Assembly: GCF_038592905.1 (NCBI RefSeq)
Contig: NZ_CP151943.1
Span: forward strand, 1,173,501 to 1,237,500
Direction of reading: 5' to 3'
DNA length: 64,000 nucleotides
Source: Neobacillus sp. FSL H8-0543
Lineage (GTDB): Bacteria > Bacillota > Bacilli > Bacillales > Cytobacillaceae
A program made the position numbers and the translations under genes. The notes beneath the pieces were generated by a model. The model did no database searches and was not told the DNA's origin. It was given only the letters and a program-made list of their open reading frames with translations. This document shows positions 1 to 8,785 of this stretch, piece after piece. Position 1 is the first letter of the stretch, and each line of letters opens with the position of its first letter.

Positions 1-958
1 CGATAATTCTAGCATATGGGTCACAAGGGTTTGTCGCATAGATTCCCTCAGGAACATTAAAATGAGTCGGATTATAGCCCCAGTTATATAATTTATTTTG
101 ATCTAATTCATCTACGCCCGCAAAATCATTACAGGGCAGGAACTCAATATGAGTAATCCCTAAATCTTTAACGTAGGATAACCCTGTGTTTTCACCATCT
201 TTATTTTTTGTATTTACTTCTCCTGCACCTAGATACAAACCTTTATGTTGCACACCGCTATTAGGGTGAATGGTGAAATCTCTTATGTGAGTTTCATAAA
301 TGATGGCATCCACAGCGTGCTTAAATGGAGGTAAAATGGGCTTTTCCCTTTTGGTTTTTTCAAGTTTCACAATAATCCCGACTTCCCCATTAGCTGTTGA
401 GGCAACTGCATAGGGATCTACCGACTCGCGCCATTCCTGATTTATTAGGACGAGAAAGGAATATTGATAAAGCTCTAAGTCACGATGAACTACTAATGAC
501 CAAACCCCTCGTTCTTCCCGTTTCATTTTCAAAATTTCAGAAAATGTGCTGTTCGGGAGGCGTAATTTTAACTTTACTTGCGTAGATGTCGGTGCCCAAA
601 GCTTAAAATACGTTTGATTATTTTCGCACCTCACTCCAAGGTCCTGGCCATCATAATAAAATTTCTGATCGAAATCCTCCGTGCGAATCACAGCACCTAT
701 TTGAAGGTCTGTCCTTCCACCATGCTCATCAATAATCCAATAGCTCTTTCCAAACTCTATGTCCTCATTGAAACGACAAATATATTTTCTGTTTTTTTCG
801 ATTTGAAGCTGCTCATTAATGATTAAGGGTTTTTCATCAGAACCATTTGATAATGCAAAAGTTGCTGACAAGCCCTGATGATAGGAAAGCGGAAGAAGAA
901 TCGCAATGATATTCATTTCATCTAAGTAGGCATAAAAATCTCGATTACTGGAAATCAT
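1..958 (-). CDS. amyX: Type I pullulanase, N-terminal part (runs off the window)
   Basis: The reading frame begins at an ATG at 958, preceded by an AGAGAGGGG ribosome site, and is open to the left edge, so only the first 319 or so residues are present. The last visible part contains YNWGYNP followed by a PEGIYATNPYDPYARI-type segment, the conserved region I of type I pullulanases, which debranch alpha-1,6 linkages in pullulan, starch and glycogen. An N-terminal beta-sandwich region (GVRCENNQTYFKLWAPTS) fits the CBM48-like domain. In B. subtilis amyX also sits next to ytlR. No signal peptide is visible, so the enzyme is probably cytoplasmic. It could act on the glycogen made by the glg operon in the same window. 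Confidence 0.9.
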   Translation of the reverse strand, partial: MISSNRDFYAYLDEMNIIAILLPLSYHQGLSATFALSNGSDEKPLIINEQLQIEKNRKYICRFNEDIEFGKSYWIIDEHGGRTDLQIGAVIRTEDFDQKFYYDGQDLGVRCENNQTYFKLWAPTSTQVKLKLRLPNSTFSEILKMKREERGVWSLVVHRDLELYQYSFLVLINQEWRESVDPYAVASTANGEVGIIVKLEKTKREKPILPPFKHAVDAIIYETHIRDFTIHPNSGVQHKGLYLGAGEVNTKNKDGENTGLSYVKDLGITHIEFLPCNDFAGVDELDQNKLYNWGYNPTHFNVPEGIYATNPCDPYARII

Positions 959-978
959 TCGAACCCCTCTCTTTCAAA

Positions 979-1929
979 TCAACTTATCGCATCCTTTACC
1001 TTCGGTGTTAAAACCTGCACTGCCTTCGAATGAACCTGCATATTTAGCGGTGTAAAACCAATTATTTCACCATCTGCATGGATAAATACTGGTGATTCCG
1101 ATTGAATGGTAACCATGCTTCCTTGAAAGGTCTCTACTTCTTTGAAATGGATATGCTTACCCCAAAAAACGCTAATAAATACTAATAATAGCTTTATCCT
1201 CGATAGGTTATGAACCACAGTAATTTCGAAAATCCCGTCATCTGGCACTGCGTTTGGGGCAATTTTCATTCCACCCCCATAATAAGGCTGATTTGAAACA
1301 GTCACAAACCAGGTATTATCAAATAAATGTTTTTTTCCTTCAATTGATAATTCAATTGATGTGCATTTATACGTAAATAACTTTTTCAAAAGAAAATACA
1401 CATAAATTAACCGCCCCATGGAGAGCTTATTTAAAATTCCCTTCATCCGTGATTGATTCACTGCGTGGGATACTAGTGCATCAAATCCTACACCCATATT
1501 ATTAATAAAGTAATGTTCAGCATGATCCGTCATTGTCACTTTTCCGGCATCAATAAGGGGTGCATCGCTTTTCATCAATCGAAGCATAACCTGCAGTGCC
1601 TCAATAGGGTCAGAGGGGATATGGAACCCCCGTGAAAAATCATTACCAGAGCCTCCAGGTACAAATCCTAGAATGATATTCTTATAGTTTATCATTCCAT
1701 TCATGACTTCATGCATTGTTCCATCGCCGCCAACAGCAATCATGATTTTCTCCTCATCATTGCTTGCTGCAATTTCTGCAGCAAGACTTTTAGCATGACC
1801 AGGATATTCTGTAAAAGTTGCCTGATAAGTAATATTCTCTTCCACTAGTTTATTCTCAAGTTTATCCCAAATTTTCATACAGTATCCATTTCTTGCTTTA
1901 GGATTAATAATAAAATAAATTTGTTTCAT
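979..1929 (-). CDS. ytlR: YegS/YtlR-type diacylglycerol (lipid) kinase
   Basis: A 316-residue DAGK-catalytic-domain protein. It starts MKQIYFIINPKA and has the nucleotide-binding GGDGT motif near residue 70, followed by a GSGNDFSRG segment and a C-terminal beta-sandwich half with HADGE. The family transfers phosphate from ATP to diacylglycerol or related lipids at the membrane. I chose the ATG at 1929 rather than the one at 1947: AAAGG lies at suitable spacing before 1929 and homologues begin with MKQ. It lies just downstream of thpR and just upstream of amyX on the same strand, as in B. subtilis. The exact lipid substrate cannot be read from sequence. Confidence 0.88.
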   Translation of the reverse strand: MKQIYFIINPKARNGYCMKIWDKLENKLVEENITYQATFTEYPGHAKSLAAEIAASNDEEKIMIAVGGDGTMHEVMNGMINYKNIILGFVPGGSGNDFSRGFHIPSDPIEALQVMLRLMKSDAPLIDAGKVTMTDHAEHYFINNMGVGFDALVSHAVNQSRMKGILNKLSMGRLIYVYFLLKKLFTYKCTSIELSIEGKKHLFDNTWFVTVSNQPYYGGGMKIAPNAVPDDGIFEITVVHNLSRIKLLLVFISVFWGKHIHFKEVETFQGSMVTIQSESPVFIHADGEIIGFTPLNMQVHSKAVQVLTPKVKDAIS

Positions 1930-1958
1930 ACAACCAACCTTTAACATAAATTTTCTTT

Positions 1959-2531
1959 TTAGCTGGGTAATAATTGAAATGCTGTTTTCACTTCGTATTT
2001 TGGTGTTTTTTGGAGATGTGTTTGATAGAGAACTACTTCGCTTGCCTTAAAGGTAAGGGGCCCTGGTTGAATTTCTTGCCAGATATCAAGCATATGATTA
2101 TGAAACGAACCTTCGCCTTCCCATTTTCTCGCTAGGGTAATATGTGGCCGAAATGGCCTCGTTTCAAGTTGAAAACCAGCCTCAAAACACGCATGAAATA
2201 CCTTTTTTCTTACGTTTTGTAATTCAGGGCTTTCTAGTGTATCTGCCCAAAATATCCTTGGAGAATCTTGGTTGCCAAATATTCCGAGCTGATTAATTTT
2301 CAACTCTAAAATATTGGAATGACGTAAGCTTTCATGAACATTCTCATTTGCAAGCCTAAGCTTTTCAACTGGTGCATAGCCGAGAAATGCCAGTGTAATA
2401 TGCAAATCCTCATAATGTACCCAGCGACTAAATGGGAGTGTTCCCTTTAATTTCTCAATATGACTTTTCAAGATTACTTTCGTTTCTTCTGGGAGCTTAA
2501 CAGCAAAGAAATAATGTGCTTGTTGTTCCAT
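1959..2531 (-). CDS. thpR: RNA 2',3'-cyclic phosphodiesterase
   Basis: A 190-residue 2H-phosphoesterase with the two diagnostic HxTx motifs, HITLAFLG near residue 44 and HITLARKW near 130. The family opens 2',3'-cyclic phosphate ends of RNA and was first known as 2'-5' RNA ligase; the B. subtilis relative is YtlP. The frame also has an upstream GTG at 2543, but that codon overlaps the AAAGGAG ribosome site. The ATG at 2531, with 11 bases of spacing, is therefore preferred. It is transcribed towards ytlR, 30 bases away. Confidence 0.9.
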   Translation of the reverse strand: MEQQAHYFFAVKLPEETKVILKSHIEKLKGTLPFSRWVHYEDLHITLAFLGYAPVEKLRLANENVHESLRHSNILELKINQLGIFGNQDSPRIFWADTLESPELQNVRKKVFHACFEAGFQLETRPFRPHITLARKWEGEGSFHNHMLDIWQEIQPGPLTFKASEVVLYQTHLQKTPKYEVKTAFQLLPS

Positions 2532-2678
2532 TGTTCTAGACACTCCTTTTTTTATTTTAGACTATTTTACTCCGCTTGTATGTAATTTACTTAAGGTTGG
2601 TTATTTCATATCTTTTACTTTAAGAAAAAACTTATTTATCATAATAATATAATCCATTCAATGAAAGGAAGATTATTC

Positions 2679-3611
2679 ATGAAGGTTGTTAATAATATTG
2701 CCGAATTAATAGGGGATACACCGCTTGTAAAATTAAATCGAATAATATCGCCAGATGCTGCCTCTGTTTATTTAAAGCTTGAGTTTTTTAACCCCAGTAA
2801 GAGTGTAAAAGACCGGGCGGCTCTCAATATGATTATTGAGGCTGAAAAAGCTGGATTACTAAAAAAAGGGGCAACCATTATTGAGCCAACTAGCGGCAAT
2901 ACCGGAATCGGCATTGCCATGAATGCTGCCGCTCGAGGATATAAGTCGATTCTCGTCATGCCTGACACAATGACACTGGAGCGGATCAATCTCCTGAAGG
3001 CCTACGGTGCAAAAGTAGTTCTTACACCTGGAGACGAAAAAATGCCTGGTGCGATAAAAAAGGCGCAGGAGTTGGCTTCAGAGATTGCAGATAGTTTCAT
3101 CCCAATGCAATTTGAAAATAGTGCAAACCCTGATGCTCACCGCTTTTCTACTGCTCTGGAAATTATTGAAGCGATGAAGCAATTGGGTAAACCGCTTTCT
3201 GCGTTCGTGGCAACTGCCGGGACAGGCGGTACCATTACAGGCACGGGTGAACCATTAAAAGAGCATTATAAAAATTTACAAGTCCATGTAGTCGAGCCGA
3301 AGGGCTCACCTGTTTTATCGGGTGGAAAACCTGGGAAGCACAAGCTCGTTGGCACAAGTCCCGGCTTCATTCCAAAGATACTTAACCAAGACGTTTACGA
3401 TAAAATCCATCAAATATCCGATGAACATGCCTATGATATTACGCGAAGATTGGCATGTGAGGAAGGGATTCTCGTCGGTCCATCCTCTGGTGCTGCCTGC
3501 TATGCCGCATTAGAGGTGGCAAAGCAATTATCCCCTGACGAGATCGTAGTCTGTATTGCCTGTGACACCGGAGAAAGATATCTTTCAAGTGATTTGTTTC
3601 AGTTAGAATAA
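2679..3611 (+). CDS. ytkP: PLP-dependent cysteine synthase family protein (YtkP/CysK-like)
   Basis: A 310-residue fold-type II PLP enzyme. The Schiff-base lysine is in SVKDR (K44), the phosphate/substrate loop is PTSGNTG near residue 70, and the glycine-rich GTGGTITGTG loop lies near 180. The family condenses O-acetylserine (or a related activated serine) with sulfide to make cysteine. B. subtilis has several paralogues, and the one in this position (YtkP) is not the main CysK, so the physiological substrate is uncertain. Start: the ATG at 2679 has AAAGGAAG in front of it; an in-frame ATG at 2661 has no good ribosome site. It is monocistronic and convergent with dat, with a tandem repeat array in between. 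Confidence 0.85.
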   Translation: MKVVNNIAELIGDTPLVKLNRIISPDAASVYLKLEFFNPSKSVKDRAALNMIIEAEKAGLLKKGATIIEPTSGNTGIGIAMNAAARGYKSILVMPDTMTLERINLLKAYGAKVVLTPGDEKMPGAIKKAQELASEIADSFIPMQFENSANPDAHRFSTALEIIEAMKQLGKPLSAFVATAGTGGTITGTGEPLKEHYKNLQVHVVEPKGSPVLSGGKPGKHKLVGTSPGFIPKILNQDVYDKIHQISDEHAYDITRRLACEEGILVGPSSGAACYAALEVAKQLSPDEIVVCIACDTGERYLSSDLFQLE

Positions 3612-3623
3612 GAGTGTTAGACG

Positions 3624-3910
3624 GTTCAAATAGCGAGTATCTGGGGCGCTCCCATCTTACCCAAATTCCAAAATTGCGCCGCTTCGGGCAAATGGGGTTC
3701 TCCCATTTTACCCAAATTCCAAAAAGGCACCGCTTCGGGCAATTGGGGCTCTCCCATTTTACCCAAATTCCAAAAAAGGCACCGCTTCGGGCAATTGGGG
3801 CGCTCCCATCTTACCTAAATTTGAAAATAGCGTCATTACGGGCAAATAGATAGAGCTCTCCCCATCTAAACTAAATTTCAAAAAGTGCACTATTACATGC
3901 ACATTGACTA
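3624..3910. repeat. Tandem array of a 51-52-bp hairpin-bearing unit (array A)
   Basis: The same landmark (GGGG followed by a CTCCCAT-type block) recurs at 3643, 3694, 3745 and 3797, with a degenerate fifth copy near 3848, so the pitch is 51, 51, 52 and about 51 bp. Most units contain a short inverted repeat of the form TGGGG-n-CTCCCA; the best is AAATGGG-n5-CCCATTT. A conserved ACCCAAATTCCAAAAAGGC stretch and CCGCTTCGGGCAA follow. The open frame through it is an artefact of the repeats. It lies between the convergent genes ytkP and dat. Confidence 0.85.
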
Positions 3911-3932
3911 GTTCTACGTACTAAAATTCCTT

Positions 3933-3977
3933 AAAAAAAGACGTACCATGGCTACTACCCGCCGGTACGTCTCTTTT
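3933..3977 (-). terminator. Rho-independent terminator of dat
   Basis: The arms AGACGTACC (3939-3947) and GGTACGTCT (3963-3971) form a 9-bp stem. On the minus strand it is followed by seven T residues, so it should end the dat transcript. The plus-strand side has a shorter T run and may also stop read-through from ytkP. Confidence 0.85.
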
Positions 3978-3987
3978 ACTAATAAAT

Positions 3988-4848
3988 TTAGTCTGCCAAT
4001 TTACCACATTGTTTCTCTATTTCCTGTTGAAACAGCTCTTGTATCTTTCTTGTAACTTCACCCGGTGTCCCATTATTTACTTTATTCCCGCTAATTTCAA
4101 TCACTGGCATAACCTCAGAGGTTGTGCTTGAAAGGAAAACTTCATCAGCAGTTTCGAGGTCATCTAGTGAGAAAGTTTTTTCTTCAAAAGGAATGTCATT
4201 GTCCGAACATACATCCAAGATAACATCCTTTGTAATTCCTTTTAAAATCAAATGATTCGATTCATGAGTCATCACAGCACCATTTTTCACGATATAAATA
4301 TTCGAAGAACTTCCCTCTGTTACATCCTGCCCGCGATGCTGAATTGCTTCATAGCAGCCTGCTTCTACTGCCTTTTGTTTAGCTAATAAATTTCCAAGCA
4401 AATTCAGGCTTTTGATATCACAGCGAAGCCAGCGAATATCTTCTGTTAGGATAGCCTTCACACCAGTATGAAAGCTTTCCTCAGGGCGGCGCACTTCATT
4501 TGTATATGCTACCAGAGTGGGTGTCACCTTTACCGTTGGAAACGCATGATTCCGCGGTGCCGTTCCTCTAGTAATCTGCATATAAATTGTTCCCAATTGA
4601 AGCTTATTTTTCTCTATTAGTTTTTCAAGCGTTTCTTTCAGCTGTTCAGTCGTGTATGGTATTGAAATGCCAATGCTATCTGCACTTTTAACAAATCGGC
4701 TTAAATGTTCATTTGCCGTAAACAATTTACCATTGTAAACTCTAATTACCTCATACACTCCGTCACCAAATTGATAACCACGATCCTCTACGTCAACCTT
4801 TGCTTCCGAACGCGGGATAATTTCCCCATTTAATAATGTAAATTTCAT
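3988..4848 (-). CDS. dat: D-amino-acid transaminase
   Basis: A 286-residue branched-chain/D-amino-acid aminotransferase (fold-type IV PLP enzyme). It has the N-terminal DRGYQFGDGVYEVIRVYNG block, the catalytic lysine in DIKSLNLLGN near residue 145, and the cofactor phosphate site TEGSSSN. It interconverts D-alanine and D-glutamate with their keto acids, supplying cell-wall precursors. Start: the ATG at 4848 lies 8 bases after GGGG, while the ATG at 4854 is too close to it. It follows pepV by 21 bases on the same strand, suggesting a peptide/amino-acid recycling operon. Confidence 0.9.
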   Translation of the reverse strand: MKFTLLNGEIIPRSEAKVDVEDRGYQFGDGVYEVIRVYNGKLFTANEHLSRFVKSADSIGISIPYTTEQLKETLEKLIEKNKLQLGTIYMQITRGTAPRNHAFPTVKVTPTLVAYTNEVRRPEESFHTGVKAILTEDIRWLRCDIKSLNLLGNLLAKQKAVEAGCYEAIQHRGQDVTEGSSSNIYIVKNGAVMTHESNHLILKGITKDVILDVCSDNDIPFEEKTFSLDDLETADEVFLSSTTSEVMPVIEISGNKVNNGTPGEVTRKIQELFQQEIEKQCGKLAD

Positions 4849-4869
4849 TCCCATTTCCCCTTTAGTGGA

Positions 4870-6291
4870 TTATTCAGCTTTTGCTAGTTCATAAATGGCC
4901 TGTGCATAAATAGCAGTCGCCTTTAATAAGTCCTCAATATAGATATATTCATCTTTCTGATGGGCAATGTCTGGCCTTCCAGGGAATAACGGACCAAAAG
5001 CCACACCAGCTTTTAATGACCGGGCGTAAGTTCCGCCACCAATTGCAATTAACTCGGCCTTTTCTCCTGTCTGTTCTTCATATACCTTTTTCAATGTTTG
5101 AATAAGAAACTCTTTCTCATCGACATGGTGTGGCTTTGTATCTTTGAATTTCTCAATCGCAAAGCCCGCTTCTAGCAATAGTTCATCAAGCTTTGCTTTT
5201 GTATCTTCCATATTATTTGTAACCGGATACCGGCAGGTCAACCCGATACTGCCGCCAACTGAAGGGGAATAGGAAAGCTTCCCTGGATTAATGGTTAACT
5301 CTCCGGAGATATCATCAGTATAAGCGACACCAAGGTTCACACCTCTTGAATCTTCAAAGAAATACTTGGCTAGGAATTGAAAATAATGTGCAGCTTTATC
5401 ATCTAGACTTAGCTTAGATAAGAACAAGGCTAAATGCAGACCAGCACTTTTTCCTTTTTTCGGTTCCATCCCGTGAGCAGATATACCCTTAACCTCAAAG
5501 ATCAACTCACCGTTTTCAACATAAGATTTTCCTTCTAGTTCGAATTTCTTAAGAAAATCTGTAAACCTTTGGACTGTATCGATTTGATTGTCTTGAACAA
5601 CAACACTTGCTTTAGCAAAGTCGGGAACCATATTGTATCTTTTTCCCGAAGTATAATTAATCACTTCAATATTTGCACCTGTATTTTCTATACCCGCTCT
5701 TTTTTGAATGATATCAATATCAGCAATGCCTTTTTCCGCATTGATAATCGGAAAATCAGCATCTGGAGCAAAGCCCAATGAAGGCATTTCTTCGTGTTCA
5801 AAATAATGATCCACGCAACGCCAATCGCTTTCTTCATCTGTACCAATAATCATTCGCACACGTTTGTTTAGAGGCAGTCCAAGCTCCTTAACAATTTTCA
5901 TTGCATAATAGGTAGCCATTGTTGGACCCTTATCATCAAGCGCACCGCGAGCAAAAATTTTACCCTCGCGAATTTCAGCTGCATAAGGGTCACTTGACCA
6001 GCCGTCACCCTCTGGTACGACATCAACATGACAGAGAATTCCAAGCAATTCCTTCCCTTCACCAAATTCAAGATGTCCCGCTAAATTGCCAACATTTTTC
6101 GGAATGAATCCATCCGTTTCACCGAGATTGAGCATAAAGTCAAGTGCTTCCTTCACCCCCTTACCTAATGGTGCGTCTGGAGCAGGGTTCTCTTCGTCTA
6201 AAAGACTTTTAATATGTAATAATCCTTGTGTATCTTTAATAAGTGCCTCTTTACGATTTTCTACTTCGTTCATCCAATCAATCTTTGTCAA
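4870..6291 (-). CDS. pepV: M20 family dipeptidase PepV
   Basis: A 473-residue zinc metallopeptidase of the M20A type. The metal ligands are visible as CHVDVVPEGDGW (His/Asp), GALDDKGP (bridging Asp) and GTDEESDW (general base Glu and ligand). An inserted lid domain lies in the middle, and HQKDEYI near the end carries the last His ligand. It removes the N-terminal residue from unblocked dipeptides in the cytoplasm. The start is a TTG at 6291, eight bases after a perfect AGGAGG, giving MTKIDWMNEVENR; the first ATG (6273) has no such site. B. subtilis YtjP is the syntenic homologue. Confidence 0.93.
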   Translation of the reverse strand: MTKIDWMNEVENRKEALIKDTQGLLHIKSLLDEENPAPDAPLGKGVKEALDFMLNLGETDGFIPKNVGNLAGHLEFGEGKELLGILCHVDVVPEGDGWSSDPYAAEIREGKIFARGALDDKGPTMATYYAMKIVKELGLPLNKRVRMIIGTDEESDWRCVDHYFEHEEMPSLGFAPDADFPIINAEKGIADIDIIQKRAGIENTGANIEVINYTSGKRYNMVPDFAKASVVVQDNQIDTVQRFTDFLKKFELEGKSYVENGELIFEVKGISAHGMEPKKGKSAGLHLALFLSKLSLDDKAAHYFQFLAKYFFEDSRGVNLGVAYTDDISGELTINPGKLSYSPSVGGSIGLTCRYPVTNNMEDTKAKLDELLLEAGFAIEKFKDTKPHHVDEKEFLIQTLKKVYEEQTGEKAELIAIGGGTYARSLKAGVAFGPLFPGRPDIAHQKDEYIYIEDLLKATAIYAQAIYELAKAE

Positions 6292-6300
6292 TGAGTGTGC

Positions 6301-6712
6301 CTCCTATATATTCTTACTATTTTAGACAATATCATTATTGTAGATATCTTACCAATTTTCTTTATAAAAATGAACAAAAGTATTATCAAATTGCACATAT
6401 ACTTGATTGAAATTTTTATAAAATTCAATTAATTAACATATTCTTACCGTTAATGCCCATATACTAGACTAAGAATAGGAAAAGGGAGGTGGAACCGAAC
6501 GATTTAACAAAGCTGACAAGGAATATTTTGTAAAGCAGGTACTAATGGTGGAAATTTTCAAAAATTCTGGGTACAATATTAATAGACATCTTTAGTATTC
6601 ACTAACGATAAAGAAAAGGAGTTGTCCGCGGAAAACAAATTTACATACTATCATACAGGCGTCGGTAGCAGGATATTGCCTTAGGTTTGAAAAAAGGATA
6701 GGGAGTGGTTCT
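6301..6712. other. Intergenic region between pepV and ytzE; no gene supported
   Basis: This 400-base AT-rich gap must hold the divergent promoters. A strong purine block AAAAGGGAGGTGG at about 6480 looks like a ribosome site, but no start codon follows in a frame that stays open. A frame reading RFNKADKEYFVKQVLMVEIF lies just after it and lacks a start, so it may be a decayed small gene. Confidence 0.4.
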
Positions 6713-6934
6713 TTGAAACCTTCGACCAACCGGATGTTAAACCGCATCAAATGTATCTACATGTTTATTCGTAATAATGGAACTGTCACAACACAGGAAC
6801 TTGTAGAGGAATTTGGTATCACTCCTCGCACCATACAACGAGATTTAAATGTCTTAGCCTATAATGACTTGGTAATAAGCCCAAGCCGCGGAAAATGGAC
6901 AACAACAGAAAAGAAAGTAAAATTATCATCATAA
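6713..6934 (+). CDS. ytzE: Small DeoR-type HTH protein
   Basis: A 73-residue protein that is almost entirely an HTH_DeoR winged helix: IKCIYMFIRNNGTVTTQELVEEFG, then GITPRTIQRDLNVLAYNDLV, the recognition helix. It lacks the sugar-binding C-terminal domain of full DeoR repressors, so its effector, if any, is unknown. The start is TTG at 6713 after GGGAGTGG. B. subtilis YtzE is nearly collinear and also lies beside pepV/ytjP. A strong terminator follows directly. Confidence 0.88.
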   Translation: MKPSTNRMLNRIKCIYMFIRNNGTVTTQELVEEFGITPRTIQRDLNVLAYNDLVISPSRGKWTTTEKKVKLSS

Positions 6935-6955
6935 ATAACTGAATAAACAAATTCC

Positions 6956-6999
6956 AGCAAACTGTACGTGATCCTATCACGTGCTAGTTTGCTTTTTTT
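6956..6999 (+). terminator. Rho-independent terminator of ytzE
   Basis: The arms AGCAAACT and ACGTGAT pair with ATCACGT and AGTTTGCT, and the stem is followed by seven T residues. Confidence 0.92.
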
Positions 7000-7125
7000 A
7001 ATTTCTATTGAAAATCCCCAAATATATGATATATTAGTATAACACTTTAGCGCTAAAAAGCGTCTAAGTAGAAAAGAAAAAATGTCTACAATACTCTATC
7101 AATAGACTGCAAAGGTAGGAGCATC

Positions 7126-8475
7126 ATGGAGAAGAATCAGCAGGAATTAAAAAAAGGTTTACTGCCAAGGCATGTACAGTTTATTGCCTTAGCTGGAATG
7201 ATTGGTACAGGAATTTTTAAAGGTAGCTCCGATACATTAAATATTGCTGGGCCAAGTGTGGTCTTTACCTATTTAATTGGCGGACTTTTATTATTTATTG
7301 TGATGGCGGCATTAGGTGAGATGGCAATCGCCTTTCCCAATAACAATGTACAGCTGCTTCTAAATAAGGCTTTCGGCTTCCGAATTTCGTTTATAACCGG
7401 ATGGCTTTATTGGATTAACTGGACAATTGTCACTGTTGTTGAATTACTGGCTGCAGGGAGCTTCTTGCAATTTTGGTATCCGTCCGTTCCACTCTGGCTT
7501 TTAAGTCTTTTTTGTGCAGCAGTGATTATCGGAATTAATTTAACTCAAGTAAAGTATTACGGTGAACTCGAGTTTTGGTTTGCAGGAATAAAAATTGTCG
7601 CATTAATTGCTTTTATTGCTTTGGGATCATTAATCATCTTTGGTATCTTTCCAAGTAACATTGAAGATCCGTTATCAAACTATACTGCTCACGGCGGATT
7701 TTTCCCGCATGGGGTCAGCGGAATGATGAGTGCATTTTTAGTAGTAATGTTTTCATATGGCGGGGCTGAACTAATCGGTGTCGCTGTAACCGAGACAAAG
7801 GATGCTGGGCGAGTTATACCTAGTATCATAAAGGGTGCTGTATGGAGAGTAATTATCTTTTATATTTTCCCGATTTTAATTATTTGCGGAATTATGCCGT
7901 GGGATAAGGTCACAGGTGTTGATAGTCCTTTTGTACAGGTTTTTAGTTTATCCGGTTTACCTGGTGCTGCACATATAATGAATTTTGTTTTGTTAACGGC
8001 TGTACTTTCAGCCGCAAATTCTGGCATCTATGCAACATCCAGAACACTTTATTCTATGGGAAAAACAGGAGTAGCGCCAAAGCGTTTAGCTAAAATTTCT
8101 AAAACTGGCATTCCCTTAATAGGAATACTCATCGCTACAGTATCTATTTTAATCGGGGTCTTCTTAGCTTACATGAGCCCTGATCAAGTCATAAGCTATC
8201 TTATGACAATTCCAGGGTTTACAATCATGTTAATCTGGATTGGAATTTGTTCAGCACAATTAAAGCTTAGGTCACAATATAAACAACAACCAGCTTTCCG
8301 AGTAAAATGGTTCCCATTCACCACGATTTTTGCCATTTTAGCATTAAGCATGATCTTTATCGGGTTTATGCTAAGTCCGAATAACCTAATTGGTTCAACC
8401 GTTTGTTTGATAATAGTAGGAATCTTGGTTCTTCTTTCCTTTGTCGTGAAGAATAACAGGACAGCTATGAAGTAA
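7126..8475 (+). CDS. APC family amino acid permease
   Basis: A 449-residue polytopic membrane protein with about 12 hydrophobic segments. The amino-acid/polyamine/organocation signature appears in the first helix (ALAGMIGTGIFKGSS), where the unwound GTGIF part binds the substrate amino and carboxyl groups. Later segments include SYGGAELIGVAVTETKDAGR, typical of the AAT subfamily related to B. subtilis YbgF, AapA and YdgF. It is probably a proton-coupled amino acid uptake carrier; specificity is not readable. A TAGGAG ribosome site precedes the ATG. It is monocistronic between ytzE and a repeat element. Confidence 0.85.
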   Translation: MEKNQQELKKGLLPRHVQFIALAGMIGTGIFKGSSDTLNIAGPSVVFTYLIGGLLLFIVMAALGEMAIAFPNNNVQLLLNKAFGFRISFITGWLYWINWTIVTVVELLAAGSFLQFWYPSVPLWLLSLFCAAVIIGINLTQVKYYGELEFWFAGIKIVALIAFIALGSLIIFGIFPSNIEDPLSNYTAHGGFFPHGVSGMMSAFLVVMFSYGGAELIGVAVTETKDAGRVIPSIIKGAVWRVIIFYIFPILIICGIMPWDKVTGVDSPFVQVFSLSGLPGAAHIMNFVLLTAVLSAANSGIYATSRTLYSMGKTGVAPKRLAKISKTGIPLIGILIATVSILIGVFLAYMSPDQVISYLMTIPGFTIMLIWIGICSAQLKLRSQYKQQPAFRVKWFPFTTIFAILALSMIFIGFMLSPNNLIGSTVCLIIVGILVLLSFVVKNNRTAMK

Positions 8476-8545
8476 TAGATCAGGTTGTCCCAAAAGTATA
8501 AATTTTAGCGGCACCCCTTTTTTTGTGTCGCTCTATGTAATTTGT

Positions 8546-8678
8546 CTGTTGATTTCTGCTCCGGGCGCTTCGCTTTCCGCGGGCGGTCCGGGGAGCCTCC
8601 TCGTCGCTTTGCTCCTGCGGGGTCTCCCCTGCCCCGTCCTCCCGCAGGAGTCTTCGCGCCCTCCTCTCCAATCAACAG
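8546..8678 (+). repeat. GC-rich dispersed element, copy 1 (core only)
   Basis: It begins CTGTTGATT and ends CAATCAACAG. The core shares CTTCGCTTTCCGCGGGC, GGGAGCCTCCTCGTCGC, CTGCGGGGTCTCCC and CCGCAGGAGTCT with the copies near 42650, 45440 and 51830. It is far richer in GC than the surrounding DNA. The outer GGCTGTGTTAAAG-like ends seen in other copies are not clear here. Short open frames across it are not genes. Confidence 0.85.
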
Positions 8679-8727
8679 AGTTGAAAAAAATTTCAAAGTT
8701 AACCCAAAAAGTAAGGAGTAACATAAA

Positions 8728-8770
8728 GCTGACTCAAAAGTGATGTCATTTAACAACCTTTTGAGTCAGC
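8728..8770 (-). terminator. Hairpin, likely terminator of the 8786-9310 gene
   Basis: A perfect 13-bp inverted repeat, GCTGACTCAAAAG (8728-8740) with CTTTTGAGTCAGC (8758-8770). The T tract on the minus strand is short (CAGCTTTATG), so termination may be partial. Confidence 0.6.
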
Positions 8771-8785
8771 CTCCTTTGAGTTATA

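Noticed and set aside
3614..3853. Open frame of 79 codons after ytkP with repeated HLTQIPK-like peptides
   Set aside because: It is produced by the 51-bp tandem repeat (51 is divisible by 3), has no ribosome site and is not a plausible protein.
6475..6595. Small gene after the AAAAGGGAGGTGG block upstream of ytzE
   Set aside because: No start codon opens the only long frame, and conservation cannot be tested here. It is noted only as a possible decayed gene.
8480..8756. Several overlapping Arg/Gly-rich open frames
   Set aside because: They arise from the GC-rich dispersed element; the frames lack ribosome sites and similar frames appear at the other copies.
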